The notes under the pieces were generated by a model. That model saw only the letters and a program-made list of their open reading frames with translations. It had not been told where the DNA came from and searched no databases. From positions 9,610,001-9,674,000 of the forward strand of contig CM082578.2 in the NCBI GenBank assembly GCA_040954595.2: 64,000 nt of DNA. The letters are read 5' to 3'. Below are positions 49,501 to 63,900 of the stretch, piece by piece. The stretch comes from Balanoglossus misakiensis (taxonomy: Eukaryota; Hemichordata). How positions within the stretch are numbered: position 1 is the first letter of the stretch; each line of letters opens with the position of its first letter. Made by a program: the position numbers and the translations under genes.

Positions 49501-51087
49501 TGGATTAAATGATTGTAATACTGGTGTCATCTTATCTCGTTCTGACTGACAGGCATAGGGTTGTGCCTGCTGTTGGATGTCATAAGGCTCGTCAAACCTA
49601 CACACATCATTCAGTTTGACACCCGGTCCCAAGCTAAAAACCTGCCAGTCCTGAGTGATGAGTACCTAAGTGAGAATCCTGGCTGGTGTCTACCAGTGGA
49701 ACCTGAATTCGAATCTGAATCCAAACCTGAATTGATGTTTGTGAATGTCAACACAGACCATGGGTTTTCGTAAGTGTATTTCACTACATGTGTTTGATTG
49801 ACTGTATCATGGATTATGACAAGTTATAATGACACTTTTTTCAAATTTTTATGACAGTCACTAAAGATACATGCATGATATTTCAGTAAAATTAAGTAGT
49901 ACTACATGCTGCTTACAGAATAACCCTCATTATCAAATCCTGTTATTAGTGATGGAGAAGCTTTTTAAAACTATGTACCGACCTATGAAAGATTTACCAA
50001 AAACGCGAATAATTTATTCATCTCTATTTCTCACAGGGGTAAATTCAAGGCCATCAATCATAGGGACATGACATTGTTGGCGTATCTCAGTCAGTTGCAA
50101 CCAGACAACAGCCAAAAGGTGCCCATACCTCTGCACCACCTGACGCCGTACACGTTACCGTGGAAATCAGTGGCCGTGCACGTTATACATTGTGATGTAC
50201 CAGCCAGTCAAATCATGTACGCTCTAAATGCATCCGTTGTTGCATTGTGTGTGGCTGACAAGTCTGAGGTAAATGTTGTTTTTTAGTGAAATGATTTTTG
50301 GCAAACTTAGAGGAAGTTTTACCCGCCAGATCAGCCCAAAACTTCAAAGATTAACTTACATTAGTTCTTATGTGAATTTTGTGTCCATTCCAGACTGATT
50401 TGTGATTTAATCCATTTCAGATGAAACAAGCACACGCTGCCACAGATCAAGACTTTCCTTTGTTCTTTTCAAAGACCCCAGTCTGCCAATGCCTTGGTTT
50501 TGGTAAGTTGTCTAATTCACTTTCGATCATAGATCGCACATATCACTGTCTATAGTTATACTGCCCTCAAAGCTTATGAAGGTTGCACTTTTGTTTTTCA
50601 CCGTCCAAACTATTTTTCCCAATCCTCACATAGGTGTGGTGAGAGGTATTGATATGTCCAAGAAGTGCTTCTACATTGTAACTCCGGTGGCGGCAGACAA
50701 GCTTCCAAAGGTGAATGCTCTTCTCAGAGGTGCCATGCCCATCCCCAATGACATCCTACTTCAGGTAAGCTGTTTTTAGCCAAAGATTGTTTTTTGAATC
50801 ACTGGCAGGAAATCAAATGTAGTAGAATGTAAAGGGCATCATTGATCCATAGCTACACTATTCATTGTAAGTTGTTTGCATTTAATTACAACCTTATGCT
50901 TTTAATCCCATGATATCCACAACCACTGTTTGTGTTAATTCCATGTTTATTACTTTTTTAGGGTAATGTCAGTGCTGATCGACCCTATCTGACCTCTGAG
51001 TTTTCGTATGCCATTACTGGAGCTGGTGCTATCAAGATACGTAAGAATCTACTGAGGAAAAGTATACAACTGAAAGAAAACAAGTAG
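46526..51087 (+). CDS. NOL9: Polynucleotide 5'-hydroxyl-kinase NOL9
   Basis: Twelve exons are inferred: 46526-46569, 46752-47420, 47747-48158, 48384-48601, 48841-48938, 49069-49102, 49215-49348, 49553-49769, 50037-50268, 50421-50502, 50634-50764 and 50962-51087. All phases join, giving 798 residues (human about 700). The N-terminal 240 residues are Lys/Arg/Ser-rich and probably disordered, suiting nucleolar targeting. The kinase core has a Walker A loop GGKNVGKST and the conserved FLEGDIGQTEFTP segment, then NTMGWNKG and a C-terminal part with CLGFG and GIDMSKK. NOL9 phosphorylates RNA 5'-OH ends and is needed for ITS2 processing of pre-rRNA in the nucleolus, with LAS1L. The first intron uses a GC donor. 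The start was chosen because its phase fits only that donor. Confidence 0.92.
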
Positions 51088-51342
51088 TTTTTAGAGACAG
51101 ATTGGTTCAGTGCATAAATTTTTACTGGACTAGCACTCTAATGTCAATATTTTGGAAATATTTGCCAACAATAAATGAATTCTATGAATGTAACTTTACA
51201 TTTTCCCAGAGATGTCATTAAATGTATACAATTCAGTAAAAGAACAAAAAAAGTGAATTTTAATGTTACATGTACTTTGTTATGTGCTGCCATCAGTGTT
51301 GATCGAAATGTTTTCGTTTGTTTTATATAAATGATGAAATGA

Positions 51343-51348
51343 AATAAA
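51343..51348 (+). terminator. Poly(A) signal of NOL9
   Basis: AATAAA within GAAATAAAATAC lies about 255 nt after the NOL9 stop. Confidence 0.6.
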
Positions 51349-52327
51349 ATACAAATACATATTCAAAAAACAAGATGGCCAGTGAACTTGGGTGACAGTA
51401 GCATTTACTAAATCGAGCCTGTTAGATTAACTGCATACACAACCCAGCAGTTATAGCTGGCCAGAAACCCCTAAATAAACTTGTGACATTTTGTACCAGT
51501 TGTGACCCAGAATCATAAAGATTCCTACAGCTATAAGATCAATGCATTTTAGTCCTTTTGTTTAATGGTCCTGAAGTACGTGCTTCATGAAACTCTAATC
51601 TTGCCTCTCTTCTATTTATAATCTGCGATGACTTCCCCAATGAAATTATATGCACTTTCAACATTTTTAAGTCAATGACATAAACGTCTGTCTTTTGGGG
51701 GGACTCCTATTGTCGGATGTCTATTCTTAACCCAAAATATGCATGAAAGAGGGTTGTATTCCCAGGAGAGACAGAAAGATGGATAAAATTTGAGGCTTTG
51801 TGTTACTTGCAACATGTAGGAAACTTTAGAAAGTTGTAAGATAAATGGCCCGTAATTTTGGTCCATAATTTTTGTGATGCTTCCAGCTGTTTGCGGGCCA
51901 CATGAAAGCAGTTTGGTTTAGTGTATATACAGTAAACTGTTAATGATGTCAGGCCTCAAATGTGGTCAAAACAGGCTCGGGCTTGTTTTCCTCTGTGAAT
52001 TCATTTCAATAAAAGCAACCATAAACAGTGACTGTGATGTCTTGTGTGGATAATTCGAGGTGTCGAAGAGGTCAGATGTTGCGAAGAGGTCGGAGGTTTT
52101 GTTGGCTGTGAATGTCTGAAAACACTCTACTGATAAACACCCGTTACAAGTGAAAGCAAGGTCATGTGAGGTCAACGGGTATTTCTTCAACTTGTCATCA
52201 GAACTGTATTTAAAGGTCCATTTGCTGTAACTAATTTTCTTCAGTTTTTTTTTTAAATATATAAACTAGTTCCTTTTTTCTACTTCCTACACCATGATGA
52301 AATGCCCATTCTTCCGCTTGTCATCAG

Positions 52328-52388
52328 AGTACAGTCCATGAACGACCAAATTTCCATGTGCCTGAAGGCCATTAAGAACGCCGACTGC
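52328..52388 (+). CDS. Candidate internal exon, product unknown
   Basis: A strong acceptor (CTTCCGCTTGTCATCAG) and a perfect donor (TGC|GTAAGT) frame 61 nt. One frame is open and reads VQSMNDQISMCLKAIKNADC, mostly with C or G at the third codon position; the others are interrupted. This looks like coding DNA, but I do not recognise the protein and found no start exon. It might belong with the block at 54270-54329. Confidence 0.4.
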
Positions 52389-54269
52389 GTAAGTTTGTTA
52401 CATACTCTATGAGGCCTTAAACTTGGACTTTGATTGGCACTCTCTTGGCAGTGGAATAAAATAATCAGCCAGAAACTCCCTAAGAGAAGAAATAAACAAG
52501 AAACATATCTATAAGCCAGACCAGACTCCATGGAAATAAAACGTATACTTGTTGATTGAGCGACCACACTAGTCATGGAAATAAGATGGGGGAGAAATCA
52601 TCACGATGTCCTATCAATATCGTTGATGTATGTGTGATGCCGCGAACGCAGATTTTGTTAACGAAGGATAAAAGAATCAAGAACTCTCCGACCGCACAAA
52701 CTGATAAAACGTATCATGGCAACACTACGCAGATGCCATGACATTTCAGTGAACACAACACAAATGCACAAACTACGGTATTTAAATTTAACAGCTGCAA
52801 GGGGAAATGACGTGAAATGAGCATTCCCGGTGATCCACACACCACAGCTGAAAATCTCTCTTACTGATAGATGTGTACGTTTTGGTTCGGAAGAATGACA
52901 TAAATCTCTGGGACACAGAGTCGGTGGTTTATTTTTAATTTACAAGTCGTATACAAAATGTAAACACATGAAGTCGGCCTTTTCCACTATTATCAAAAAT
53001 GAGAATCTTATCTTTCCAGCTTTTGACTTTAGGGTTTACATAACACGGCGAATCATCCTTAAAATTTGCTTACCCGCACTAACAAGTTCGAATGAGTTTT
53101 AATCATTTAATTTGCAAGATCACGCGGATGGGTGGATAAGGACAAAGACGGAGTTTAGACCTCGCCCTCATATAATTATAGTTTTGAGATAAAATCGCAT
53201 GAAACCATAGAAGTGCCTAATTTGAACTTGCCCGCAGAGAATGCATGTTTGCGGGCATCGACCTCTAGTTCAGAGCGTGTCATCCTATAAGACACATCTA
53301 GAGCCAGAATTCATAGTATTTGGCATTTACAAATACTTGACTTATTCGACGACCACACCTATTTTGAATTACAACACCGCCATTTCTTGCTAATATTTTA
53401 GTAAAAGTGACTGGTTTGAAGCCCTGGGGGAAATCACGACCTATGACTCATAATCATGCAAAGGAATGGATACTCCAACAGGTCCGGAGCTTAAAATTTG
53501 TCGATGGGGCCTTAAGTAATAACTTTCGGTTTTACTTCACCCGAGAATCTCTCTATAGGGAAACGTAATTTAGGCACACAAGGAAATGTTACTAAGTATT
53601 CTAAAAAAGCCGCAAAATTAAAAACACAACGGAAATGTTAACTGGGTGTGGCGTCATCTGCAGGCCACTTAGGCTAGGCTTACGTGTATGTATTTTTAAG
53701 TTTTGTATTATTGGATTAGATTCACTGCCGCGACTTCGCCCCTCAAATACCGTTAATATTTTACTTTTAGCGGGATAAGGTAAAACTTATGAAATTTAAT
53801 CTATGTCGCAATGTAAATACCTTGAAAAATAATACTAATCAACGCGACGTGACGAATTTAGAAAACGTATGCTCTACCCACAAGTCCCCCAATACGACTT
53901 GCCCCCAAAAGTGCGTCACAACCTTATTGAAAATAAAATGTTTCAACAAAATTCGTATTGCAATTTGGAGCGTACAAATGTCCCGCAATTTCAAAAGAAA
54001 GTTTTTAATTGTTTGTATGTTCGAAGTTTATTTTGTCGGTGCTCAATCTGTGGCACATTTCCGCGAACCAATTTGTACTTTCAAAAAAGAAATTGGATAT
54101 TGGACATTTTTTTAGTTATCAAATGATTAACTTTTAAGGCAAAGGCACGGCCTATCGGTAAATTCTAAATATGAGAAATCGGTATATAAACATATTAAAC
54201 ACTGCTAATGACTGCGGATGGCCGAATGGATGGAAGGGCTGAGCTCAATCAACAAGTTTTCCGGCCCAG

Positions 54270-54329
54270 ATTGGACTACACTACGTCCAGGAGTACAAGA
54301 AGCACATCAACCAGAAAGAGCGCCGCTAG
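54270..54329 (+). CDS. Candidate terminal exon, product unknown
   Basis: After an acceptor-like TTTTCCGGCCCAG, an open frame reads IGLHYVQEYKKHINQKERR and stops at TAG (54327-54329). Third codon positions are overwhelmingly C or G, unlike the other two frames. An overlapping frame from ATG at about 54219 is the alternative but has A/T-rich codon endings. No family recognised. Confidence 0.35.
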   Translation: MGLHYVQEYKKHINQKERR

Positions 54330-54924
54330 CGTTGCGACGATCTCTTGTGAGTATTAGTCTTCTGAAAGCGCATTTATCAATGATAAAACACTTATAAATA
54401 TTCCAATTTAAAAACAGGCAGGCCGACGCCCTTGACGCTTTCTTTTTTCTTGAAAAATAATCATAACTGACTGATATTCACTTTATAAACAAATAACCTT
54501 GCCTGCCCATCACCGGCAAAAATAAACGAGTGATGCGGCAACCAGCATGGGGTAATTTAACTCCCCCGTGACGTCCGCGCGCGATTGACCAGCTGATGAG
54601 GACGCGGACGCTGTGTTCATTTCACTCATTTCGGGCGTGGACCATACAGCAGAACGCGTTGGCGCGTGCTTGTAAGTTTCAGGGCGGTGCCAATTTCGCA
54701 TTTAGACTGTTTCTGCAGTGGTAGGGTTAAAAAGAAACTTGTTTGTCAGAATTCGCATCCAACTGAAAACTTGGAGGAAAAAAATCATTATTGGAGTGTA
54801 CGCACGGAGGCGGTAGCGGATGTCGTTTAGTTGAAGCAGCAGCCACATCCACGAAACAGTGAGGAAGGAAGAACACTGTCACTAAATATTTGGTAAAATT
54901 TTGTATACCGGCGCAGACGACAAG

Positions 54925-57900
54925 ATGAAGTACTATTTGCAAGTGCTCACAGGGGTTTTGCTAGCTGTACTTACAGGTAAGAGATGGAGACCATGAAAAC
55001 TATCGATGTTCCCGCGCTGTTGATAGACAGATAGTTTAAAATTGTGCTGTGAACGACAGGGGAGATGTAAATTGCAAACGGGGAAGCCATGTTGGAAAAT
55101 ATTGCACGAAGTTTTTCCGAAGTGTATATAAAATATATGGTATAAACTTCCTGTGTCCGTTAAAATCAGCCTACCAACAATATACTTCCCGGACAATACT
55201 TGTAGTAATCCGATGCACCGGTGTGTCGATAAGAAAAGGCCAATATCGTAGGTCATGAGTCGATTGGGAATCACGTTCTCCGATGGGAACTGAGACTGAG
55301 GAGATGAGAGTACAACTGTTGAAGGCACATTTTAGAATATCAAAAATTTAAATTAAATTATTGCACAAAAGGGCATTTTGTTGTCTTCTGGCACTGCCAT
55401 CAAGCACAGGCGTCTATTTAGAAGCGATTTTAAAAAAATGCCCGTGCCTTTATAAAAACTTATAGTCGCCTACATATGAACAAAACCCGGCCCGAGAAAT
55501 TGCACTACAAAACCAAAACGGAGCACAAAGTTTCTTGAAAATTGCGATGTTTATTTTGTAATTTACACGGTCAATGTTCACTTTCGAATACTTTTTCAAC
55601 AAATATTTCAATTACTGTGACAAGAAAAAGTATGCAGTTTAGTGTACTGACGTGAGCGTCACAAACCAGCGAGAGTCCGATGACCTGAACTTGACTCGTA
55701 CCCTGGTCACATCGCGCGCACGGTGTGACGTAAGTTGTCAGTCATTCCTAGGATAACATTGACCCCTACAATGGTGATGTTGATATATGGATTGTTTCTT
55801 ACCCGAAGGATGACACATGGTGGCATTGGCGTTGACATTCCCCCTCACTGGTTTAACTGACACTGTCAGTGTGACATCAACATATCAAAATACTAAGGTC
55901 ACAATGATAGAATTTACAACCCCCCACCCAACAGTCAGTAGTGATAAAACAATGTTTATGTAGGACATGAAGGATGTATATATGCTCAAAAGTGGTACTG
56001 TTGCCATAGGTGATAGGATGCAAGACTTAGGAGAGACAAACTGACCATTGACTATCACTTATGATGTATCATGTGTGTTGTACACAGAGATTTGAGCAAT
56101 GTCTTAAAGTTATTGGTGACAATTGGGTGGACAGAAAAAAAAGTGCAGTGATGTGATTCAAACTCTTGAAAAAGCTTCATTGGCATGTGAAGTGAAGAAA
56201 GTTAGTTCTGCCCAAACAGCTGGATTTCATATATCCAGACTTGCAGGAAGAAAGATGACCCAACACCCGGTACTACATTTGTATAAATCATCCTGAGACA
56301 GATTTTTTCCCTATGCTGTCACTGCCCAGCTTTGAACATTTGAACTTTAGGGAATGCACACCGGGAATCTTTCCCATAATAACTATCAGGAACAACAACT
56401 GAAAATGTGCCATTTTGTTCACATTGAAGTTATACCGCATCCAAGTTCACATGCCAAGTACACTGTATTTACTCAAATCCTCGGTTGGTGGTATGGTTCT
56501 TGACTTGGTGAAGGCTAACCTACAACCACATTATTATATCTGATCTGGAAAAAGGTCAATTATCAATATTTTATATAAAGTTATCAAACTTGTGGTCACC
56601 AACTTAATAAATTGTGGGAAAATATTGTTTTGAACCACTGTTCTTTTTTTTCTTGAAGGACATATAATTATATACAGTGAAGACAACATGGTGGTTTCAT
56701 TATGTTCGATGGACATGATGAGATAAATGTTCTGCACATTCCGCCACTCTATTGATTAATTGCATTTATCACAAGACATCCTTGGTGTCTGATGAGAAAT
56801 TTCAGCCAATATTTTAGTGTCAAATGATTTTATTTTTAGCATACAGTGTCTAATTTAACTTAAACTATAACTGCCTCTGAGTACAAGAAAACAAAATTAC
56901 ATACATTTTATGATTTAATTTCTCGGGGACTGGTAAAATCTGGTGAGAGCAGACGTGTCACTATATCAGTTTATGCACTTGTAACTGAAATCTGGTAAGT
57001 CTGAGATCTGTGCCACTGCTGTCATTTCAGTGGCGTCAAATTAATATAAGATTGTTGATGTTTAAGAATAGCAGGCGGATTGAATGATCAAGATACGAAA
57101 TCCAACCCGTCTACTTCAGTATTTTAAGCGTGTGTGAATTATTTAATGAGGGGATAAAGTATACAGTTCAAGTTTTGGTTTTCTAGCTGTGGTAGGTATT
57201 AAGGGGAATTCTATTATTACATTTTCTTTGAGTTGGTGAGACCCTTCTTCTGGGGCCGTGAATAATTCAAAGCATGTTCTACGCAAATGCATCTAAAAGA
57301 ATTTTTGACCTCAAACCCTCGCCTCCCCAAACAAAAGTTTAGAGATGCAAAAATCCAACAAAGAATTACATTTGTACATGGCACCTTCCTCATAGCTATT
57401 CTTACCTGATCATATTATTGCACAATTATTTAATTGGAAGTGTTTTTAGTCATTTAGAAAAAAGAGCATTAAAATGAATATATGCCCAAAAAGATTTGCT
57501 GGAAACTGATTTCATGTACTGACTTTGGATCCTTGGAGAACAACTGATTTGATATGGGGGGTATCAGATCTCCAGCATGACATTCCAAAGGATTGATCTG
57601 GGTCATAACCTTGTTGGGTGGGGCAGTTGTTGCACATTGCCTTCCCTATGGGATTGTAATGACCTTGTTTTATTGCCTTGGGGTCAAAGCCTGTCCTCAA
57701 GTTCACTTTGAATACGTGAAACATGGAAAGTTTGTGTGACCTGTTATTAAAAATTTATTAGCCTATCATAATGTGTCGTTGACAGAAATTTACTATGTCA
57801 TGTTTACTATTTACATTACAATAACGGTAGAACAATGAAAATATTTCAATAGGGCTTCCCATTTCTACCAGAAGAGCATATGGAAAATTTCATTCAACTT

Positions 57901-60900
57901 TGCTAATAGACTGTGATTGTAGCACAATACTAATAGTGAGTTCACACAAGATTTGTCTTGCCTGGGGATGATCTGTCTGTGTAGGAAATGTACATGTCAG
58001 AATGATAAATATTTAAATAAATGACATCTGCCTGCTTATTGATGGAAAGGTATTGTACAACAGTGGTGAGATATGCATGTAAGGAATTAATTGCATACAA
58101 ATATGAAGAGGATTTTTTTACAAGAAAGATCATGTGATATCTGCAAATGATTTTGTTATACACTGTATTTTAAAAACATTTTGAGTTAGTTTATAAGAAA
58201 ATGTAAGAAATATGCTAATATAAACTGTTTTCTTTTCAAACTACGACTCTCTTTAGGCAGACTCTGATCACACCCTAACCTGGGGCCCTTGAGTACACAC
58301 TATATATATGATATGGACTAATGATTTCCTCAGTTGCAAGAATAATTAGCGACTGTAACATGAATGCAGTAAGAAATGCTTATAATTGTTCAAGTGAAAT
58401 TGTTTTCAAGTGATATAGGCAATTTGATATTAACAGAAACATCTCTATCAATCCTACATTGTCAGTACACCAACTTATGTGCAGGAAAACAGTGTATATA
58501 GTTAACGTTTTAGTTTGTATTCTTATACATTCTTATATCTGTCAGTCGGGGTTTCTGGTGAAATTCAATATACTCCGAAGTCTTTTTATGTGTACTGCCT
58601 TGTATTTTCTCCATGATTAAAACACCCTGTGGCCTGGCATGTTAAAAGGTCAGTGGTTTGCTTATAATAGAATCTCAGCTTAAGGCACTGGCTATCACTT
58701 ATCAGTTTTACATGGCTGTATTTCCACAAACAGTCTGTGCAGTTATTTGTGTAGTCAGTGCTAAGCTTTGGAATGATACACTTAGTGTACATGTATGTAT
58801 CTGAAAAGAAGGGCAAAGTGGTAAACTCTGTAACTAGTTGTGATGCTTATAAAGTTCACATGCAAAAATGTTGTGCCATTATCTGTAGAAGAGAGGAAAG
58901 ACAGATCAATGAAAGATTGTTAGTGTAAAAGTTTGAATACATGATGTTGAAAGGAGTGATGGTCAGAAATCTCTACACATTTTTTTGGCATAGAGACATG
59001 ATTTAGTTGCATCAACTTGAATGTATTACTTGCAGTTTTAATAGTTTATAGAGAGTAATTCTTTGTTGAAATTAAATTAATAATTCAGTTGAGTTAAATA
59101 CAATTATAAATTTTGAGTATAGGAGAATACCTTGAGGTAATCATGGTGTAACATTCAAGTGTATTTTGACCAAAGGGTATCAATCTGTCTCTGACAAACT
59201 GAAATAAGGTAAAGATGTACGAATATGTGATAGTTTTATAATTACATTAACATGTTACTAAATGTAGCTTTTCTGTAATTGTAAGACTGTTGACCATTCA
59301 AGGCTTTTAGACAGGGCGATATAAAATTATGTTTAAGTATGATTCTAGACGGAATACACAAATATACACATAGATATTGAAATATACATGTCTTTGACAT
59401 AAACATTTGTGTGCTAAAAGTACTTGCTAGCGTTTCATATCATGGTCAGTTTATCTTGCATTGTGGGAGAAAATGAAGTGAAAGTGTGAAGGATGGGAGT
59501 GACTGAGGATGTCACTGTTTTGCAATTTATTGATACTAGATGGAAACTGCAAAAGGCAATTGAGTTAAAATTGACTGGCATTTGTTTGCCAAGAGGGTCA
59601 TTTCCTTGACTACATGTACACATAAACTACACGCCCACACACTCATGTACGGCAGATTGCAACGCACAGATCTTCTCTTGCAACATGTGTCCAGACACCG
59701 ATAGTACAAGACTCTTCCGCGATCTACACCATGTTGTCAACGATCTCTGCTCAGGACAAGGAAAAATCAATTGTGCACGGTTCACTGTCTGTAAGACTTG
59801 ACAAATGTTAGGTCATCTAAGGGTAGCGTGTGTAATCTGTTCCTCATTTGCAGTGGAAATTGTATACTCTGGAGAAAGGTCACAAGTTTGGGCCGGCACT
59901 CATTGTTTTTATCTGTGCAGGCTGCAAGGTTCCATTCATCTCTAATAGTAAAACTCACGCATCAGTTTGATCAGGGAAATCATACACTTGCTGAAGTTGA
60001 TGAATCTGAAGAAGTTTCTTTTTAGTACTTGGCACATTTTGATAATGTAGATCTGGAGTCTATGCCACTTGCAGTCGGTGGACAGAGACAAAAATGGTGA
60101 TTAACAGAGTTTGACAGCACCCAAAGTGAAATATGTTCTTATACATAATAGTTTATACACATTGTAGGATGTGGCCCTGTCTAAAAATATCTTCTTTTAC
60201 AAGTAAATGCCGATTGTCTTGGTAAAGAGTAAAATTGGCATACATACATGTTAATGATACTCAGAATATCATGTGCGGCCGTGTTGGCTCTGCATACCAT
60301 AGTTGTGATGTCATTGAAAAACCTTGCATATTCAAGCTAAAGTTTTGTGGCAATTGCTCTCAGATTATACCGTAGTACTAACCCTTGCAATAGAAAGGTT
60401 TTCTCACAACTTTACCGTGGAGTTTAACAAGTAAAATCCATGTTTAAAATTGATTTCAGGAGACTTGAAGACATATCAACAATGGTTGCTACAGTCATTT
60501 AATTTCATATACAGACTTCGTTGACAAGTGGAATACAGAGCTTTTGGTTTTGGTTTTGAAAGTAAAACATCATACTGCAGTTGACACACACCAAAAATAA
60601 CCGAAAAAATATCAAATGTTATAGATGGCCTTTTTAACATTTAATTTTTTTAATGCGAGCTTTTCATGGTCGACATTCGGGAAGGGACTTTTGTTTAAAG
60701 TTAACGGACAACTTTAATGTTGGCGGACATTTTCAGTTTCTCCTCAATCTTTTGGTTTATCTTGTTTATCAGGGCGAGGCACATTTCTTGCCAATACTTC
60801 TGTAATTTATGTCTTCGCCCTGGTCAAGTACGTGCTGCAGATGACAACAGCTGGAAGGACCTTAAAGGTGACGTCATAGCTCGAAATGTAAACTCCAGTC

Positions 60901-63900
60901 AACTGCTATGTGTTGTGGTTTCTAACGACAGACAGAGGTCAGACGGGGGCATACAAGGGGAATGGTCTGATCAAGTTTCTTTCAGTAATTGGGTTTTCGA
61001 TTTTGATCTCTATAAAAGTGGTTGTACAGATTTTGCTAGCATCTGTTCCACCCTGACTGACATATGTTTTGAATTGTATTGCCCTTCTGGCTACCTAAGT
61101 AGTGTACTGCAAGTTCAGGGGCAGGCAACCATGCTGGGACAACTGCAGGAAGTGTATGTATACCTAAACGACATAACAAGTGTACATGTACTGTAGCACC
61201 ATGTACAGTACATCATGTCATGGGCAGTCCCTTGCTAAGAATTTGCAACATGTAAATAGCTGGATTGTCATTTTGCATTAATTGAAAATTCAGCATTCTT
61301 TCTGACAGACTGAATCATATTTGAATGATGTTTGATGTGGTCATTGTTGCCATGTCAGTGCTGACATTATAAAATATTGTGTGATTAAACCTCGAGTCCT
61401 GGGCTATTTCAAAATGAAAATATGACTACCAGTAAAATTTGTATATTTGAAAACATAAAAGAGAACAGGGTCGGAGAAAAAAGTGCATGTAAAATTCTGT
61501 TCATGACATGATACAGTAATGAGTATGATCATTGTATTGTTGAAAATGCCTGACTCCAGCAATTTACAAAGATTAAATTTCCAACTTGAACTTGATCTGG
61601 TATGTGACCAAGATGAGAAGGTTGAGTCAAGGGCGTAATAGTTTGGGGGCTGATATTATTTACCACGTCATAGTAAATCTGAAACCCAAATAATAGAGAT
61701 ATCTTGGTTCAAGGCTTTCTTGTATCTTGAATATAAAAACATCATATCTAGTATCAGTGAGTAAAGTTCCAAGGTTCTTTAGCAGAGAGTGAAGTGAGTA
61801 AATTTGTGTCAAAGTCAAAGCCTGCTGCAATATGCTCTCCCGTGGTGATATGTTTAATGGATGAATGAGCAATTGGGTCTACGGTAGCTTGTACATGCAG
61901 GAATATACAACAAACTACCGTAGAAGGATTGACATTTCATTCATTCATGTAAGACACTCTTGTCAACATGTACATGTACATGACACTGACTTCCAGTTAT
62001 GACCTAGTGAGTAATTGGTTTAATAGTTCAGTGTGCCAAATCCACTACTGGCTGCTACTTGTTGACAGTCACATGGGACTTCTACCAGTGTAGTCCTGAT
62101 ACTAGATTTCCCCCCAGTAGACTCCTATATCATTTAGCCAGGGATGAAATCGGAGCTCAGAAGTTGATTGACATTTATGCACATTTTCAAAACTACATGT
62201 ATCTTTTGTTTTACATTTAACTGTCAATATTGATGATAACAAACATTCTTGCCAAATGCCATGCAGATTCAACTGAGAGCTTTTTAACTGCAACAACTTG
62301 AAAGGTGTGGCAGTCCTTACTGATTTCGATTACCTGTCACTAACTTTATGATATCGAAAACGTTTACCCAGTACCATTTGTTTTGAAAATAAAAATTATA
62401 TTTTTTATTATTTTTATAGCATCAGCACAGCAAACAACTTTGATAACAGCATTTACAGATCAATCAGACGGCACGGGAATATCAGATGATGGCTCGCTGA
62501 TAACCGTTGGTGTAGAGCCGGTCAGTGGTGGGGTCAGTAGAAACCAAACAGCGCAAACTAATGTACAGCCACAAACAACCGAAGCCAATACTACAGCAGG
62601 AAATGACACAGTCACGCAGTCGGCAGTTGCGACAACAGTACTGGCTACTGATGGAGATGCTAATGCGACCGGGGCTATGACAGTAGCGGCAACAGACGGC
62701 GACGCAAATGCTACTACTACTGTGTTGGCAGCAACTAGTGGAGCAATGGAACAGACCAGCGCACAAGCTACTGTGGACCAAGCCACCACTTCAGGTCCCG
62801 ACGTTACTGGGGGTGGTGTAATTGTTGAAACAGCAAGAAGCACTGCAGTCACAACAGCTGCAGACGTTGCTACGACGACTGAAGCGCCGGTTCCTGCAGA
62901 CGCTGCGACCACTGTTGGAACCCGAGCGCAGACCACCGACAAGCAGACGACGAAAAGTTCTCTCCCGCCAGCAACGAGCATCGGGATGCTGTCCACTGTA
63001 GCCGTGACAACGCAGGAGCCCACGGAAAGAACAACTGGAGGGTCTACTAAACTACAAACAGTTGCAGGAGCAACTTCCGCGGGTCCAGAGACAACAGCAT
63101 CTCGGTCGACATCTGCGACTACTGAAGAGTCCGATGCGAAAACCACAGGAGCAATTCCGATTGGTGTGGACCTTACAACGGACCTTCCTATTGGTGTAGA
63201 TCTTACAACGCACCTTCCTACAGAAACTGAGGCTCCAACAACTTTGCAGCAGGGGACGTCAAGTGCATATTCGGAACTCACCACCACTGCAGTATTTCCT
63301 TCAAAAGAAGCAACTACATCAGGATTTCCAATTGGTGGAGGTGCAGATACTACTGCCAGAACAGCCACTGCAGAAAGAACATCGGCAGTGCAGTCTTCAA
63401 TCCAGTCCACGGACGCTCCTGGTACAACACACACGGAGACGACAGCTGCTGTTGCCACAAGCTTGATACAGGATGCATTCACCACCCATGCAGTTAGTAC
63501 CCAGAAGCCTATCTCTACAGAGCTCCCAGCTGCACAGACTACAGACGACGTGACTACAGTTGCAGGTGTACCCCCAGTGCAGGGCACAGAAGAGCCGACA
63601 ACTTCTGTAGTTCAGACACAAACATCGTCATCAGCCACCACTATTGCACCCGCTACCCAGGCAAGAACTACCGAGAAGCCCCTCTCTACAGAAATCCCAA
63701 CTGCACAAACTACAGACGACAAAACTACAGTTGCAGTTGTACCCCCAGTGCAGGACACAGAAAAGCAGACAACTTCTCTAATCCAGACACAAACATCAGC
63801 CGCGACTATTGCACCCGCCTCGCAGGCAGAAAGTACCCAGAAACCCGTTTCAACAGATATCCCAACCACCCAAACGACAGCACAGGTTTCCACCAAGCCC

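Larger units (their letters stand above)
51349..54924. other. Region between NOL9 and the mucin-like gene
   Basis: Mostly AT-rich and without a recognisable gene. Two short plus-strand blocks look exon-like and are listed separately. The last 350 bases before 54925 are CpG-rich with a CRE-like TGACGTCC at 54569-54576, so they probably include the mucin-like gene's promoter and leader. Confidence 0.4.

Noticed and set aside
54933-55328. Minus-strand 131-codon frame overlapping the signal-peptide exon
   Set aside because: No recognisable domain, and it overlaps the better supported plus-strand exon and its intron.
55668-55727. Exon-like 60-nt block with a GTGAC|GTAAGT donor in the mucin-like first intron
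   Set aside because: Open only in phase 0 while neighbouring exons join in phase 1, and the acceptor lacks a pyrimidine tract.
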